A DNA stretch of 64,000 bases, taken from NCBI RefSeq assembly GCF_030518795.1, contig NZ_CP130427.1:806001-870000 (forward strand), read 5' to 3'. This stretch comes from Micromonospora sp. NBRC 110009. Its GTDB lineage: Bacteria; Actinomycetota; Actinomycetes; Mycobacteriales; Micromonosporaceae. Below are positions 38,281-47,046 of this stretch, piece after piece. Position 1 is the first letter of the stretch. Each line of letters begins with the position of its first letter. A program made the position numbers and the translations under genes. The notes under the pieces were generated by a model. That model did not search any database. It was not told the origin of the DNA and worked only from the letters and a program-made list of their open reading frames with translations.

Positions 38281-38349
38281 CGATCTTGCACTTTCCGCCC
38301 GGACAGATCGCCCCAACCGGGCAGATCAGGGGCACCAACCGCAAGATCG
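38281..38349. repeat. REP-like imperfect palindrome
   Basis: Outer arms CGATCTTGC (38281-38289) and GCAAGATCG (38341-38349) enclose inner arms CCCGG and CCGGG. The sequence CGATCTTGCACTTTCCG recurs inverted, with one change, at 26694-26710. I recall this kind of element as common in Micromonospora intergenic regions; copy number needs a genome search. It lies between the SepIVA-like gene and coaD. Confidence 0.6.
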
Positions 38350-38385
38350 GCGGGTGGAGGAGGGAGGGAGGGAGGGCTGCGGGGG

Positions 38386-38862
38386 TTAGGGGTGGAGGCG
38401 AGACTTGAGTTGTTCGCGGACCACGTCGGGGACGTGGGCGGAGATGTCGCCGCCCCACTTGGCCACGTCCTTGACCAGGCTGGAGGAGAGGAAGGAGTAG
38501 AGGGGGTTGGTCGGCATGAAGAGGGTCTCCACGCCGGCCAGGCCGATGTTCATCTGGGCCATCTGGAGCTCGTAGTCGAAGTCGCTGACCGCGCGCAGCC
38601 CCTTGATCAGCACGCTCGCCTGCTGCGCTCGGCAGAAGTCCACCAGCAGCCCACGGAACGACTCGACCCGGACGTTGTCATACGAGGCCGTTACCTCGCG
38701 GAGCATGTCGATCCGCTCGTCGACCGTGAACAACCCCTGCTTCGACTGGTTGACCAGGACGCCGACGATCACCTCGTCGAAGAGCCGGCTGGCCCGGCCG
38801 ATGATGTCGAGGTGTCCGTTGGTGACCGGGTCGAACGAGCCGGGACAGACCGCACGTCTCAT
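38386..38862 (-). CDS. coaD: Phosphopantetheine adenylyltransferase
   Basis: Penultimate step of coenzyme A synthesis (4'-phosphopantetheine plus ATP to dephospho-CoA). The 158 residues show the nucleotidyltransferase motif [15 protein letters not shown] (residues 7-21), the [12 protein letters not shown] segment and the ISSTxxR-like SSSLVKDVA near residue 130. ATG at 38862 overlaps the rsmD stop by four bases. Classic rsmD-coaD pair. Confidence 0.97.
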   Translation of the reverse strand: MRRAVCPGSFDPVTNGHLDIIGRASRLFDEVIVGVLVNQSKQGLFTVDERIDMLREVTASYDNVRVESFRGLLVDFCRAQQASVLIKGLRAVSDFDYELQMAQMNIGLAGVETLFMPTNPLYSFLSSSLVKDVAKWGGDISAHVPDVVREQLKSRLHP

Positions 38863-39422
38863 GATCGGCGACCGTACCAAAGGGTGGTCTCGCCGTAACG
38901 GCGACTGCGCTCTCCCGTGACGCCTTCCACCCACGTGACCGGGCCGGTGCGGCCGGACCGCTCCACGATCACCAGGGCGTCCGCCGCCAGCCAGCCGCCG
39001 TCGGCCAGCGCGGCCAGCATCGCGGTGATCTCCTCGTCGGGTACGGCGTACGGCGGGTCGGCGAAGACCACGTCGTACGGGTCGCCGTCGGGGCCGGCCG
39101 CGAGCACCGTGGCCACCTTGCCGGTGACCAGGCGGGCGGCCGGCGCGGCCCGCAGCGCGCTGATGTTCTCCCGGATCACCCGGGCCGCCCGGGCGTCGGA
39201 CTCGACCAGCAGCACGTGCTCGGCGCCCCGGGACAGCGCCTCCAACCCGACCGCTCCCGAGCCGGCGTAGAGGTCGGCGAAGCGCGCCCCGGTGAGGTCG
39301 AGTTCCGCCTGCACCGCGCTGAACAGCGCCTCCCGGACCCGGTCCGAGGTCGGTCGGGTACCGGCGCCGGGTGGCGCGGCGATCCGCCGCCCGCCGTACG
39401 CCCCGGCCACGATCCGGGTCAC
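38859..39422 (-). CDS. rsmD: 16S rRNA (guanine-966-N2) methyltransferase
   Basis: A 187-residue SAM-dependent methyltransferase. Motif I is [20 protein letters not shown] (about 48-67) and the catalytic motif IV is FADPPYAVP (about 119). The N-terminus [14 protein letters not shown] is the RsmD signature. GTG at 39422 with CAGGAG upstream. First gene of rsmD-coaD. Confidence 0.95.
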   Translation of the reverse strand: MTRIVAGAYGGRRIAAPPGAGTRPTSDRVREALFSAVQAELDLTGARFADLYAGSGAVGLEALSRGAEHVLLVESDARAARVIRENISALRAAPAARLVTGKVATVLAAGPDGDPYDVVFADPPYAVPDEEITAMLAALADGGWLAADALVIVERSGRTGPVTWVEGVTGERSRRYGETTLWYGRRS

Positions 39423-39673
39423 CGCGTGCTCCTGCGCATGCCCTGACGCTACGCGACGACCGGGGCGGCCCCGGCGACCCGGTGGGTACGTCGAGATGGA
39501 TCACGCCGTGACCGTTCGTATATCAATGATCTCAAATTCATAACAGACCGCCGCCGGCACGCCGGTCGATGTAACGCCGCCGACCGAGACCTCGCTAGGG
39601 TCTGCCGGTCGCGCGGGCGCGAGACTCCGGTCCGCCCGCCGCACACCCCGATTTCCCCTCATCAGGAGTAGAC
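39423..39673. other. Divergent intergenic region with A/T-rich patch
   Basis: A 251-base gap between rsmD and the sortase-substrate gene. Bases 39517-39545 are strongly A/T-rich for this genome (TATATCAATGATCTCAAATT). A TAGGGT -10-like hexamer at 39596-39601 could start the plus-strand gene, leaving a 70-base leader. No clear operator symmetry was found. Confidence 0.4.
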
Positions 39674-40609
39674 GTGAACCGTCTGAACCTCCGGCGTGCC
39701 GCGGCCGTCACCGCCGGCGCGCTGCTCGGCCTCGCCGGCGCGGCCATCGTCGCCAGCCCCGCACTGGCCCACCACCCCGAGCCCTCCGGCACGTACTGCG
39801 CCGCCCAGGACGGCAAGGTCACCGTCAACTGGTCGGTGATCAGCAGCGAGACCGACATCTCCGGTCACATCACCAAGCTCGAATCCACCGTGCCCGGTGC
39901 CATCACCGGCGACCTGGCCATCGGGGCGGAACTGAAGAAGGTGAGCGAAGGCCCGCTGACCGGCACCCAGACCTACACCTTCGACGGTCCGATCCCCGAG
40001 CTGAAGCTCACCGTCGCGGCGCACTGGGAGCGCGGTGACCGGACCTACGACGGGGAGCGCACCGTCGTCGCCACGCCCAGCCAGGACTGCGGCCCGGCCG
40101 AGTCGCCGTCGCCGTCGCCCACCTCGCCGTCGCCGAGCGCCACCCCGGAGCCGACCAAGTCGCCCGAGGTCACCCCGTCGCCGTCCGCGCCCAGCCCGTC
40201 CGCGACGCCGTCCGTCCCGGCCGAGCCGGAGGAGCCGGTCTTCCAGCTCGAGCAGACCTGCAAGAAGATGACCTTCATCGTGGAGAACCCGGCGAAGGGC
40301 ATCCCCTTCACCGCCACGATGACCACCGAGAAGGGCGTCACCAAGAAGCTCGTCTCCGAGCCGGGCAAGACCACCTCGGTCGAGTTCGACGCGTACCAGG
40401 GTCTCAAGGTCACGGTCAAGTACGACGTGGTCGAGGGCTCCGAGACGATCCCGTACACCCAGCCGAAGGACTGCGGCGGCCAGGGTGGCGGCCTGCCGGT
40501 CACCGGTCCGGCCGCCGGCGCCATCGCGGGTGGCGCGGCTGTGCTGCTCGCCGCCGGTGCGGTGCTGTTCGTGACGGCCCGCCGTCGTCGGGTCCGCTTC
40601 ACCGTCTGA
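39674..40609 (+). CDS. Sortase-type cell-wall surface protein (LPVTG)
   Basis: A 311-residue secreted protein. A Sec signal peptide occupies about 1-32 (ending ASPALA), then a domain with two Cys (CAAQ and QDCG), a Ser/Pro/Thr repeat linker at about 140-190, a second domain with Cys pair (QTCKK and KDCGG), and the sorting signal LPVTG (about 275) followed by a TM segment and the basic tail ARRRRVRF. It should be anchored to the wall by a sortase, which is not in the window. GTG at 39674 with CAGGAG upstream. The two halves are not recognised by me as known families. It stands alone between rsmD and recG. Confidence 0.85.
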   Translation: MNRLNLRRAAAVTAGALLGLAGAAIVASPALAHHPEPSGTYCAAQDGKVTVNWSVISSETDISGHITKLESTVPGAITGDLAIGAELKKVSEGPLTGTQTYTFDGPIPELKLTVAAHWERGDRTYDGERTVVATPSQDCGPAESPSPSPTSPSPSATPEPTKSPEVTPSPSAPSPSATPSVPAEPEEPVFQLEQTCKKMTFIVENPAKGIPFTATMTTEKGVTKKLVSEPGKTTSVEFDAYQGLKVTVKYDVVEGSETIPYTQPKDCGGQGGGLPVTGPAAGAIAGGAAVLLAAGAVLFVTARRRRVRFTV

Positions 40610-40717
40610 CCCACGCCTGAGCCGCGGCGCGTCGACCACCCGGTCGGCGCGCCCGCGGCGCTTTCCGCCACGACCACGGCCCGACCAGGCGCCAACCGGG
40701 ATGGAGTGGCTCCCCGG

Positions 40718-42919
40718 TCAGCCCTTCTCCAGGTATTCCGCGCGCTCCTCGTCGACCAGCGCGGCGACCGAGGCGGCCAGCGCCGGGTGCCGGGACAGCT
40801 CCCGGTCCTCCTCGACCAGCGTGATCGCCTCGGCCCGGGCGTCCCGGATCAGGTCGGTGTCCCGCAGCAGCGACAGCAGCCGCAGGTGGGAGCGGCGCCC
40901 GGACTGGGTGGCGCCCAACACGTCGCCCTCCCGGCGCTGTTCCAGGTCGAGCTCGGCGAGCTTGAAGCCGTCGGTGGTGGAGGCGACCGCGTCGAGGCGT
41001 TCCCGGGCCGACGAGCCCTCCAGGGCCTCGGTGACCAGCAGGCAGAGGCCGGCGGCGGAGCCCCGGCCCACCCGGCCGCGCAACTGGTGCAGCTGGGAGA
41101 CGCCGAACCGGTCCGCATCCAGCACGATCATCACGGTGGCGTTGGGCACGTTCACGCCGACCTCGACGACCGTGGTGGCCACCAGCACGTCCAGGTCGCC
41201 GGCGGCGAAGGAGCGCATCACCGCGTCCTTCTCGTCGGCCGGCAGCCGCCCGTGCAGCACGCCGATCCGCAGTCCGTGCAGCGGCCCCTCGGCGAGCAGC
41301 GGCGCCACCTCGGTCACCGCCACCGGGGGCCGCCGCCCGTTGTCGTCCTCGCGCGGCGGTTCCTCCTCCGACGCCGGCCCCTCGCCGATCCGGGGGCACA
41401 CCACGTACGCCTGGTGGCCGGCGGCGACCTCCTCGCGCAGCCGGCGCCAGGCCCGGTCGAGGAAGGCGGGCTTCTCGGCGGCCGGCACCACGTGCGAGGC
41501 GATCGGCGACCGGCCCTGCGGCAGCTGGGAGAGGGTGGAGACCTCCAGGTCGCCGTAGACCGTCATGGCGACCGTGCGCGGGATCGGGGTGGCGGTCATG
41601 ACCAGCACGTGCGGCGGCTGCTCGGCCTTGGCCCGCAGCGCGTCCCGCTGCTCCACGCCGAAGCGGTGCTGCTCGTCGACGACCACCAGGCCCAGGTCGT
41701 GGAAGTCGACCCCCTCGTAGAGCAGGGCGTGGGTGCCGAGCACGATGCCGGCCCGCCCCTCGGCCACCTCGGCGAGCGCGCGCCGCCGGGCCGCCGCGCC
41801 GAGCGAGCCGGTGACCAGTTCCACCCGGGTCGCGTCGTCGGCCGCGCCCAGCTCACCGGCCTGGGCGAGCGGGCCGAGCAGGTCGAGCATGCCGCGGTAG
41901 TGCTGGGCGGCGAGCACCTCGGTCGGGGCGAGCAGGGCCGCCTGCCCACCGGCGTCGACCACCTGGAGCATGGCCCGCAGCGCGACCACCGTCTTGCCGG
42001 AGCCGACCTCACCCTGGAGCAGCCGGTGCATCGGGTGGGCGGTGGCCAGGTCGGCGGCGATCTCCCGGCCCACGACCTGCTGGCCGGGGGTCAGCTCGTA
42101 CGGCAGCCGGGCGTCGAACGCGTCCAGCAGGCCGCCCGGTTTCGCGGGGCGGGCCTGCGCCGGCCAGGCGGCGGCCCGGTGCTTGCGCTGCACCAGGGTG
42201 AGCTGCACGGCGAAGGCCTCGTCCCACTTGAGCCGGCGGCGTGCCTGGTAGAGCGCCTCCTTGCTGGACGGCCGGTGGATCTCGCGCAGCGCCGTGCCGA
42301 TGTCGACCAGGTTGCGGGTGGCCCGGACGGTGGCCGGCAGCGGATCCTCGGGCGGGGTGAAGGTGTCCAGCACCACCCGGACGCAGCGGGCGATCACCCA
42401 GGTCGGCACCGCCGCGGCGGCCGGGTAGACCGGGATCAGCGCCCCGGCGAACTCCTCGACCTCCTCGTTGGCCGCCGCCTCGCCGTCGCCGCCCTCGCCG
42501 AGCAGCACGTACTCCGGGCCGTTGAGCTGCCGCTTGCCCCGGAACTCGGTGACCTTGCCGGCGAACAGCCCCCACCGGCCGGGGCGCAGCTCCCGCTCCC
42601 GCCAGGCCTGGTTGCCGAAGAAGGTGAGGGTGAGCACGCCGCCGGAACCGTCGCCGACGGTCACCTCGAGGAGGTTGCCGCGGCGCTGGCGCATCGGCCG
42701 GACCGCGGTGCGCTGCACCTGGGCCAGGACGGTGACCTGCTCCCCCACGTCCAGCGAGCGGATGTCGGTGTGCTCGCCGCGCTCGTCGTAGCGGCGCGGG
42801 AAGTGGTAGATCAGGTCGCCGGCGGTGTGCAGGTCGAGGTGGCTGGCCAGGGCCTTGGCGGTGCGCTCGCCGACCAGCTTCTTCAGCGGCGTGTCGACCG
42901 TGGTCGGTTCGCTCGTCAT
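40718..42919 (-). CDS. recG: ATP-dependent DNA helicase RecG
   Basis: Branch-migration helicase that remodels stalled forks and Holliday junctions. The 733 residues have an N-terminal wedge/OB domain (about 55-150), Walker A GEVGSGKT (about 300), DEQH box VVDEQHRFGV, TATPIPRT and motif VI QLRGRVGRG, ending with the RecG C-terminal region. An insertion rich in Glu/Asp/Pro (EEEPPREDDNG) lies in helicase domain 2. ATG at 42919 overlaps the upstream gene's stop by four bases. The adjacency to the DAK-domain gene is typical of actinobacteria and Firmicutes. Confidence 0.96.
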   Translation of the reverse strand: MTSEPTTVDTPLKKLVGERTAKALASHLDLHTAGDLIYHFPRRYDERGEHTDIRSLDVGEQVTVLAQVQRTAVRPMRQRRGNLLEVTVGDGSGGVLTLTFFGNQAWRERELRPGRWGLFAGKVTEFRGKRQLNGPEYVLLGEGGDGEAAANEEVEEFAGALIPVYPAAAAVPTWVIARCVRVVLDTFTPPEDPLPATVRATRNLVDIGTALREIHRPSSKEALYQARRRLKWDEAFAVQLTLVQRKHRAAAWPAQARPAKPGGLLDAFDARLPYELTPGQQVVGREIAADLATAHPMHRLLQGEVGSGKTVVALRAMLQVVDAGGQAALLAPTEVLAAQHYRGMLDLLGPLAQAGELGAADDATRVELVTGSLGAAARRRALAEVAEGRAGIVLGTHALLYEGVDFHDLGLVVVDEQHRFGVEQRDALRAKAEQPPHVLVMTATPIPRTVAMTVYGDLEVSTLSQLPQGRSPIASHVVPAAEKPAFLDRAWRRLREEVAAGHQAYVVCPRIGEGPASEEEPPREDDNGRRPPVAVTEVAPLLAEGPLHGLRIGVLHGRLPADEKDAVMRSFAAGDLDVLVATTVVEVGVNVPNATVMIVLDADRFGVSQLHQLRGRVGRGSAAGLCLLVTEALEGSSARERLDAVASTTDGFKLAELDLEQRREGDVLGATQSGRRSHLRLLSLLRDTDLIRDARAEAITLVEEDRELSRHPALAASVAALVDEERAEYLEKG

Positions 42920-44535
42920 TCGACCCCCAGCAGGAGCGGATAGTGCGGCTGGCCGCCCTCGTACGCCTGCACCTCGACGAACGGCCAGGACCGTTCGACG
43001 TGCTCGCGCACCCGGTCGGCCAGCCCCTCCGGGACGTCCGCCCCGCAGAGCAGGGTGACCAGCTCGCCCCCGCCGCCGAGCATCCGGTCGACCACGGCGG
43101 TGCAGGTGTCGAGGAGGTCGGCGCCGATCAGGTGCACCTCCCCCTCGACCAGCGCGAGGACGTCGCCCGGCCGGCACGGCCCGGCCACGGTGAGCGCCTC
43201 CTTGCTGGCGTGGCAGACCTCGGCGTACCGGCAGGCGCCGGCGGCCTCGGCCATGGCGATGACGTCGTCCTCGAAGCGCCGCTTCGGGTCGCGGACGGCC
43301 AGGGCCGCGAGGGCCTGCACCGGTGAGCGGGTGGGCACCACGCTCACCTTGACGCCGAGCCGGTGCGCCTCCCTGGCGGCCGCGCTGGCCACCGACTGGG
43401 TGTTGGGGTCGTTGGGGAGCACCACCACCCGGGCCGCCCCGGTGGCGCGGATCGCGTCGAGCAGCTCGCCGGTGGACGGGTTCGCCGGCACCACGGTGGC
43501 CCCCTCGGCGCCGAAGAGCTCGGCGATCCCGGCCCCGGTGGCCACCACCACGGCGGCCCGGCCGTCCGGCAGCGGCGCCGGCGGCGCGGGCGGCGCCGCC
43601 TGGTCGGCGAAGCGGGTCACGGTGATCCGGTGCGGGCGGCCGGCCACCACGCCCGCCTCGATCGCCGCGCCGACCTCGTTGACGTGCACGTGCACGTTCC
43701 AGGTGCCGACGCCCGTGCCGCCGTCGCCGACGATCACCAGGGAGTCGCCCAGCCCGTCCAGCTCGCCGCGCAGCCGGGCCACCGCCTCGTCGGTCGCGTC
43801 GAGCAGGTACTGCACCTCGTAGGCGTACGCCGGGGAGCCGGTCTCCCGGACGGCGGTGGCGGGCGGCCGGGCCGCGGGTGACGGGGCCGCCGGCGGCCGG
43901 GCGCTCTCCCCGGTGACGACCTCGACCAACGCGTCCAGGAGCAGGCAGAGGCCCCGACCGCCGGCGTCCACCACGCCGGCGCGGGCCAGCGCGGGCAGCT
44001 GTTCGGGGGTCCGCGCGAGCGCCCGCGCCGCCCCGGCCGCCGCGGCCCGGCACACGGCGCGCAGGTCGTCGGTGTCCGCCTGCTCGGCGGCGCGCGCCGC
44101 GGCGGTGGCCACGCTGAGCAGGGTGCCCTCGACCGGGTGGGCGACCGCGGCGTACGCGGCGGTGGCGGCGCCGGTCAGCGCGGCGGCGAGCTGCCGGCCA
44201 CGGACCGCCGGGGCGGCGGCGAGCGCGTCGGCAAAGCCGCGCAGGAGCTGCGACAGGATCACCCCGGAGTTGCCGCGCGCCCCGAGCAACGCGCCCCGGG
44301 CCATCAGCCGCAGCGCGTGCCCGTGCGGGGTGTGCCCGTCGTCGGGGAGGGTGCCCAGGTCCATGGCGAGGGCCTGCTGGGCGGAGGTGAGGGTGAGCAC
44401 CAGGTTGGTCCCGGTGTCCCCGTCCGGGACCGGGTAGACGTTGAGGTCGTCGATCTCGCCCTGGTGCCGCTGGAGGGCGGCCAGCCCGCTCGCACACCAC
44501 CGGCGCACCGCGGCGGCGTCGAGGGTGTCCAGCAC
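42916..44535 (-). CDS. DAK-domain protein, FakA/YloV family
   Basis: A 539-residue protein with an N-terminal Dak phosphatase/kinase-like domain: NVYPVPDGDTGTNL (about 32-45, Asp residues bind Mg-ATP), GARGNSGVILSQLLRG and DAGGRG. A C-terminal DegV-like accessory domain follows. In Firmicutes FakA phosphorylates fatty acids presented by FakB; whether that holds in actinobacteria is uncertain and no fakB-like gene is present. GTG at 44535 is supported by TAGGCT seven bases before it (44548-44543), so it appears leaderless; a longer frame is rejected. Coupled to recG. Confidence 0.88.
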   Translation of the reverse strand: MLDTLDAAAVRRWCASGLAALQRHQGEIDDLNVYPVPDGDTGTNLVLTLTSAQQALAMDLGTLPDDGHTPHGHALRLMARGALLGARGNSGVILSQLLRGFADALAAAPAVRGRQLAAALTGAATAAYAAVAHPVEGTLLSVATAAARAAEQADTDDLRAVCRAAAAGAARALARTPEQLPALARAGVVDAGGRGLCLLLDALVEVVTGESARPPAAPSPAARPPATAVRETGSPAYAYEVQYLLDATDEAVARLRGELDGLGDSLVIVGDGGTGVGTWNVHVHVNEVGAAIEAGVVAGRPHRITVTRFADQAAPPAPPAPLPDGRAAVVVATGAGIAELFGAEGATVVPANPSTGELLDAIRATGAARVVVLPNDPNTQSVASAAAREAHRLGVKVSVVPTRSPVQALAALAVRDPKRRFEDDVIAMAEAAGACRYAEVCHASKEALTVAGPCRPGDVLALVEGEVHLIGADLLDTCTAVVDRMLGGGGELVTLLCGADVPEGLADRVREHVERSWPFVEVQAYEGGQPHYPLLLGVE

Positions 44536-44751
44536 GTCGGAAAGCCTACTGGCGCGGACCGACACGCGCCGGGGTCGCCCGGCCTGCGTCGGCGTGTCCG
44601 AGGGCCCGGGGGCCGGGTGCCGGCCACGCCGTCCCCGCCGGTACGCTGGGCGCGTTTCCATCCGACCCCTCCAGCTCGGCGCGTCTGACGCCGCCGGCCT
44701 GGTGCAGTGGGCCGCCGACCGGGCCGGTTGGGCGTACCGGTCTGTCATCGG

Positions 44752-44767
44752 GTAACCTGGCCAGGTT
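44752..44767 (+). promoter_or_regulatory. rpmB promoter -10 inside a palindrome
   Basis: AACCTGGCCAGGTT (44754-44767) is a perfect 14-bp palindrome and its left part, GGTAACCT, is the same -10-like sequence seen ahead of the yceD-rpmF operon. It is 56 bases before the rpmB start. Symmetry overlapping a -10 suggests a repressor site, for example one governing the zinc-ribbon forms of bL28, but no such link is shown. Confidence 0.4.
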
Positions 44768-44822
44768 GCCCGGGCAGCGCCTGGCGGCGACCTCATGAAC
44801 GTTTCAAACCCAGGAGTATCCC

Positions 44823-45014
44823 GTGGCTAGCGTGTGCGACGTCTGTGGCAAGGGGCCGGGCTTCGGCCACAACGTGTCCCACTCGCACCGGCGGACCAAC
44901 CGCCGCTGGAACCCGAACATCCAGTCGGTGCGTACCCCGGCCGGTGGCGGCACCACCAAGAAGATGCAGGTCTGCACCTCGTGCATCAAGGCCGGCAAGG
45001 TCACCCGCGCCTGA
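44823..45014 (+). CDS. rpmB: 50S ribosomal protein bL28, zinc-ribbon form
   Basis: A 63-residue ribosomal protein with the bL28 core ([29 protein letters not shown]). Cys pairs C-x2-C at both ends (CDVC; CTSC) mark the zinc-binding form. GTG at 44823 with CCAGGAG seven bases ahead. Divergent from the recG unit and closed by a strong terminator. A second, zinc-free bL28 may exist elsewhere in the genome. Confidence 0.97.
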   Translation: MASVCDVCGKGPGFGHNVSHSHRRTNRRWNPNIQSVRTPAGGGTTKKMQVCTSCIKAGKVTRA

Positions 45015-45040
45015 CGCGGTAGCGCCACCCAGACTCGTCG

Positions 45041-45073
45041 GAAGCCGGCGGACCCGAACGGTCCGCCGGCTTC
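45041..45073 (+). terminator. rpmB terminator
   Basis: Perfect 14-bp arms 45041-45054 and 45060-45073 (core AAGCCGGCGGACC) with a five-base loop, 26 bases after the rpmB stop, followed by TGTCGT. The GNAT gene converges from the other side, so it may work in both directions. Confidence 0.88.
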
Positions 45074-45173
45074 TGTCGTGCCCGGATTCCGGTGCCGAGG
45101 GTCGCCGGGGGCGGCCGTCGGGCCGCGCCGGTCAGGGCAGGAGCCGCCCCGGGCGGGCCCGGGGCGGCGGCCG

Positions 45174-45638
45174 TCAGAGCACCCGGCCGAACGAGAGACA
45201 GCCGGGGGCGTCCTTGTAGAAGCCGAAGTTCGGGATCCGCTCGTAGCCGGCCGAGGTGTACATGCCGATCGCCTCGGGCTGCTTGTCGCCGCACTCCAGG
45301 ACGATCCGCTTGCGGCCCTGCTCGCGCGCCGACTCCTCCACCGCGGCGAGCACCGAGCGGGCCACGCCCCGCCCCCGGGCGGTCGGCGCGGTGTACATCC
45401 GCTTCAGCTCGGCCGTCCCGTCCTCGCCGTGGCTGCGCCAGCCGCCGCAGCCCACCGGCTGCCCGTCGAGGTAGGCGACCAGGAAGGTGCCCGCCGGCGG
45501 CTCGAAATCGGCCGCGTCGACCGGCGTGTCGTCGCCGCTGCCGCCGTACCGCTGGCCGAGGTCGGCCAGGGCTGCCCGGATCAACGCCTGCGACTCGGGC
45601 GCGTCGAAGCGCCGCACCCGGATCTCGATCTCACTCAC
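45174..45638 (-). CDS. GNAT-family N-acetyltransferase
   Basis: A 154-residue acetyltransferase with the acetyl-CoA pyrophosphate-binding motif in YTAPTARGRGVARSVL (about 82-97; R/Q-x2-G-x-G/A) and the downstream GMYTSAGYERIPNFG. Substrate unknown. GTG at 45638 is chosen because TACCCT (45650-45645) lies exactly six bases before it, a leaderless promoter. The long frame that continues through thiL is an artefact. Confidence 0.88.
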   Translation of the reverse strand: MSEIEIRVRRFDAPESQALIRAALADLGQRYGGSGDDTPVDAADFEPPAGTFLVAYLDGQPVGCGGWRSHGEDGTAELKRMYTAPTARGRGVARSVLAAVEESAREQGRKRIVLECGDKQPEAIGMYTSAGYERIPNFGFYKDAPGCLSFGRVL

Positions 45639-45700
45639 GCCTGAAGGGTACGACCGGGGGCGGGCCCGGCCCGGGCGGCACCGCCTCGGTCGGACGCAGA

Positions 45701-46648
45701 TCACTCCGCCCGGCGGAAGTGGTCCCACCCGCCGGGACCCGCGTACGCCGCCCCGTCCACGGTCACCCCGGCGCCCTCGCTCACCCGGCCGATCGCTCGC
45801 CAGCCCGGGGGCAGGGTCGCCGCCGCCGGGAAGGTCGCCGCCAGGGCGTGGTCCTCGCCCCCGGCCAGGATCCAGGAGTAGGGGTCGACGCCGAGCGCCT
45901 GCGCCGCGTCGCGCATCTGCCGGGGCACCTCGAACGCGTCCCGGGTCACGTCGATCGCCACCCCGCTCGCCTTCGCCACGTGCCCCAGGTCGGCCACCAG
46001 CCCGTCCGACACGTCGATCATGGCGGTGGCGCCGTGTCGGGCGGCCTCCGGCCCGGCCGGGTAGGGCACCTCGGGGCGGCGGAACGCCTCGACCAGCAGC
46101 CGGGGCGTGCGGAAGCCCCGGGAGAGCACCGTGTAGCCGGCCGCCGCCCAGCCGGTCCGCCCGGCCAGCGCCACCACGTCCCCGGGGCGGGCCCCCGAGC
46201 GGACCACCGGCGGCCGGCCGGCGAGGTCGCCCAGCGCGGTCACCGCGATGGTCAGGGTGGGGCTGGCCGACATGTCCCCGCCGACCACGCTCGCCCCGAC
46301 CAGGGCCGCCTCGGCGCCCAGGCCGTCGGCCAGTTCCTCGGCCCAGCTGGTGTCCAGGTCGGCGGGGATGCAGAGGGCCACCAGCAGGGCGGTCGGGGTG
46401 GCGCCCATGGCGGCGATGTCGGCCAGGTTGGCCGCGGCCGCCCGGTGCCCGACGTCCCGGGCGCTCGACCAGTCCCGGCGGAAGTGCCGCCCCTCGACCA
46501 GCACGTCGGTGGAGGCGGCCACGCGCCGGTCCGGCGCCGCCACCACCGCCGCGTCGTCCCCGGGGCCGAGCAGGCAGCTCTCCCCGTACGTCAGCCGGGC
46601 GGTGACCCGGTCGATCAGTCCGAACTCTCCGACACTCGCGACCGTCAT
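45701..46648 (-). CDS. thiL: Thiamine-monophosphate kinase
   Basis: Last step of thiamine diphosphate synthesis, phosphorylating thiamine phosphate. The 315 residues follow the PurM/ThiL fold: GPGDDAAVV (about 28), STDVLVEGRHFR (about 46), HRAAAANLADIAAMGATP, GDMS, and the C-half IDVSDGLVADLGH and AGGEDHALAA, with Asp residues for Mg-ATP. ATG at 46648 has GAGGGG six bases ahead. Placed between rpmB and ddl as in mycobacteria. Confidence 0.95.
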   Translation of the reverse strand: MTVASVGEFGLIDRVTARLTYGESCLLGPGDDAAVVAAPDRRVAASTDVLVEGRHFRRDWSSARDVGHRAAAANLADIAAMGATPTALLVALCIPADLDTSWAEELADGLGAEAALVGASVVGGDMSASPTLTIAVTALGDLAGRPPVVRSGARPGDVVALAGRTGWAAAGYTVLSRGFRTPRLLVEAFRRPEVPYPAGPEAARHGATAMIDVSDGLVADLGHVAKASGVAIDVTRDAFEVPRQMRDAAQALGVDPYSWILAGGEDHALAATFPAAATLPPGWRAIGRVSEGAGVTVDGAAYAGPGGWDHFRRAE

Positions 46649-46812
46649 GCCGTCCCCTCGTCGCGCTCTTCCGCTTCGCAGTCCCACCGACCACGCCCCG
46701 ACGTGTGCTCGCTCACCGCGTCCCCGCCGGCGACCGATACGGATCAGGGCCGCTCCGTAGGGTAGTTTCACCCTTCGGGCCGCCCCAGGCGGCGACGGAC
46801 GGAGGTCGAGTC

Positions 46813-47046
46813 GTGGTACAGGCGTACATCCTCATCCAGACCGAGGTCGGTCGGGCGCGTGACGTGGCCGGGCAGATCGCGGACCTTGCCGGCGTGGTAC
46901 GGGTCGACGCCGTCACCGGGCCGTACGACGTGGTCGTCCTCACCGAGGCGAACACCGTGGACGAGCTCGGCAAACTCATCGTCAGCAAGGTGCAGCTGGT
47001 GCCCGGCATCACCCGCACCCTCACGTGTTCGGTGGTGCGCCTGTAA
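46813..47046 (+). CDS. Stand-alone Lrp/AsnC ligand-binding (RAM) domain protein
   Basis: A 77-residue protein that is only the effector-binding/dimerisation half of Lrp/AsnC regulators (VQAYILIQTEVGRARDVAGQI, GPYDVVVLTEA, VPGITRTLTCSVVRL), with no helix-turn-helix. Such demi-Lrp proteins bind amino acids and may act with full-length partners. GTG at 46813 has GGAGGT six bases ahead; a -10-like TAGTTT is at 46763-46768. Its stop abuts the DUF3515 start, so the two are co-translated. The same pair lies beside thiL and ddl in other actinobacteria. Confidence 0.88.
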   Translation: MVQAYILIQTEVGRARDVAGQIADLAGVVRVDAVTGPYDVVVLTEANTVDELGKLIVSKVQLVPGITRTLTCSVVRL

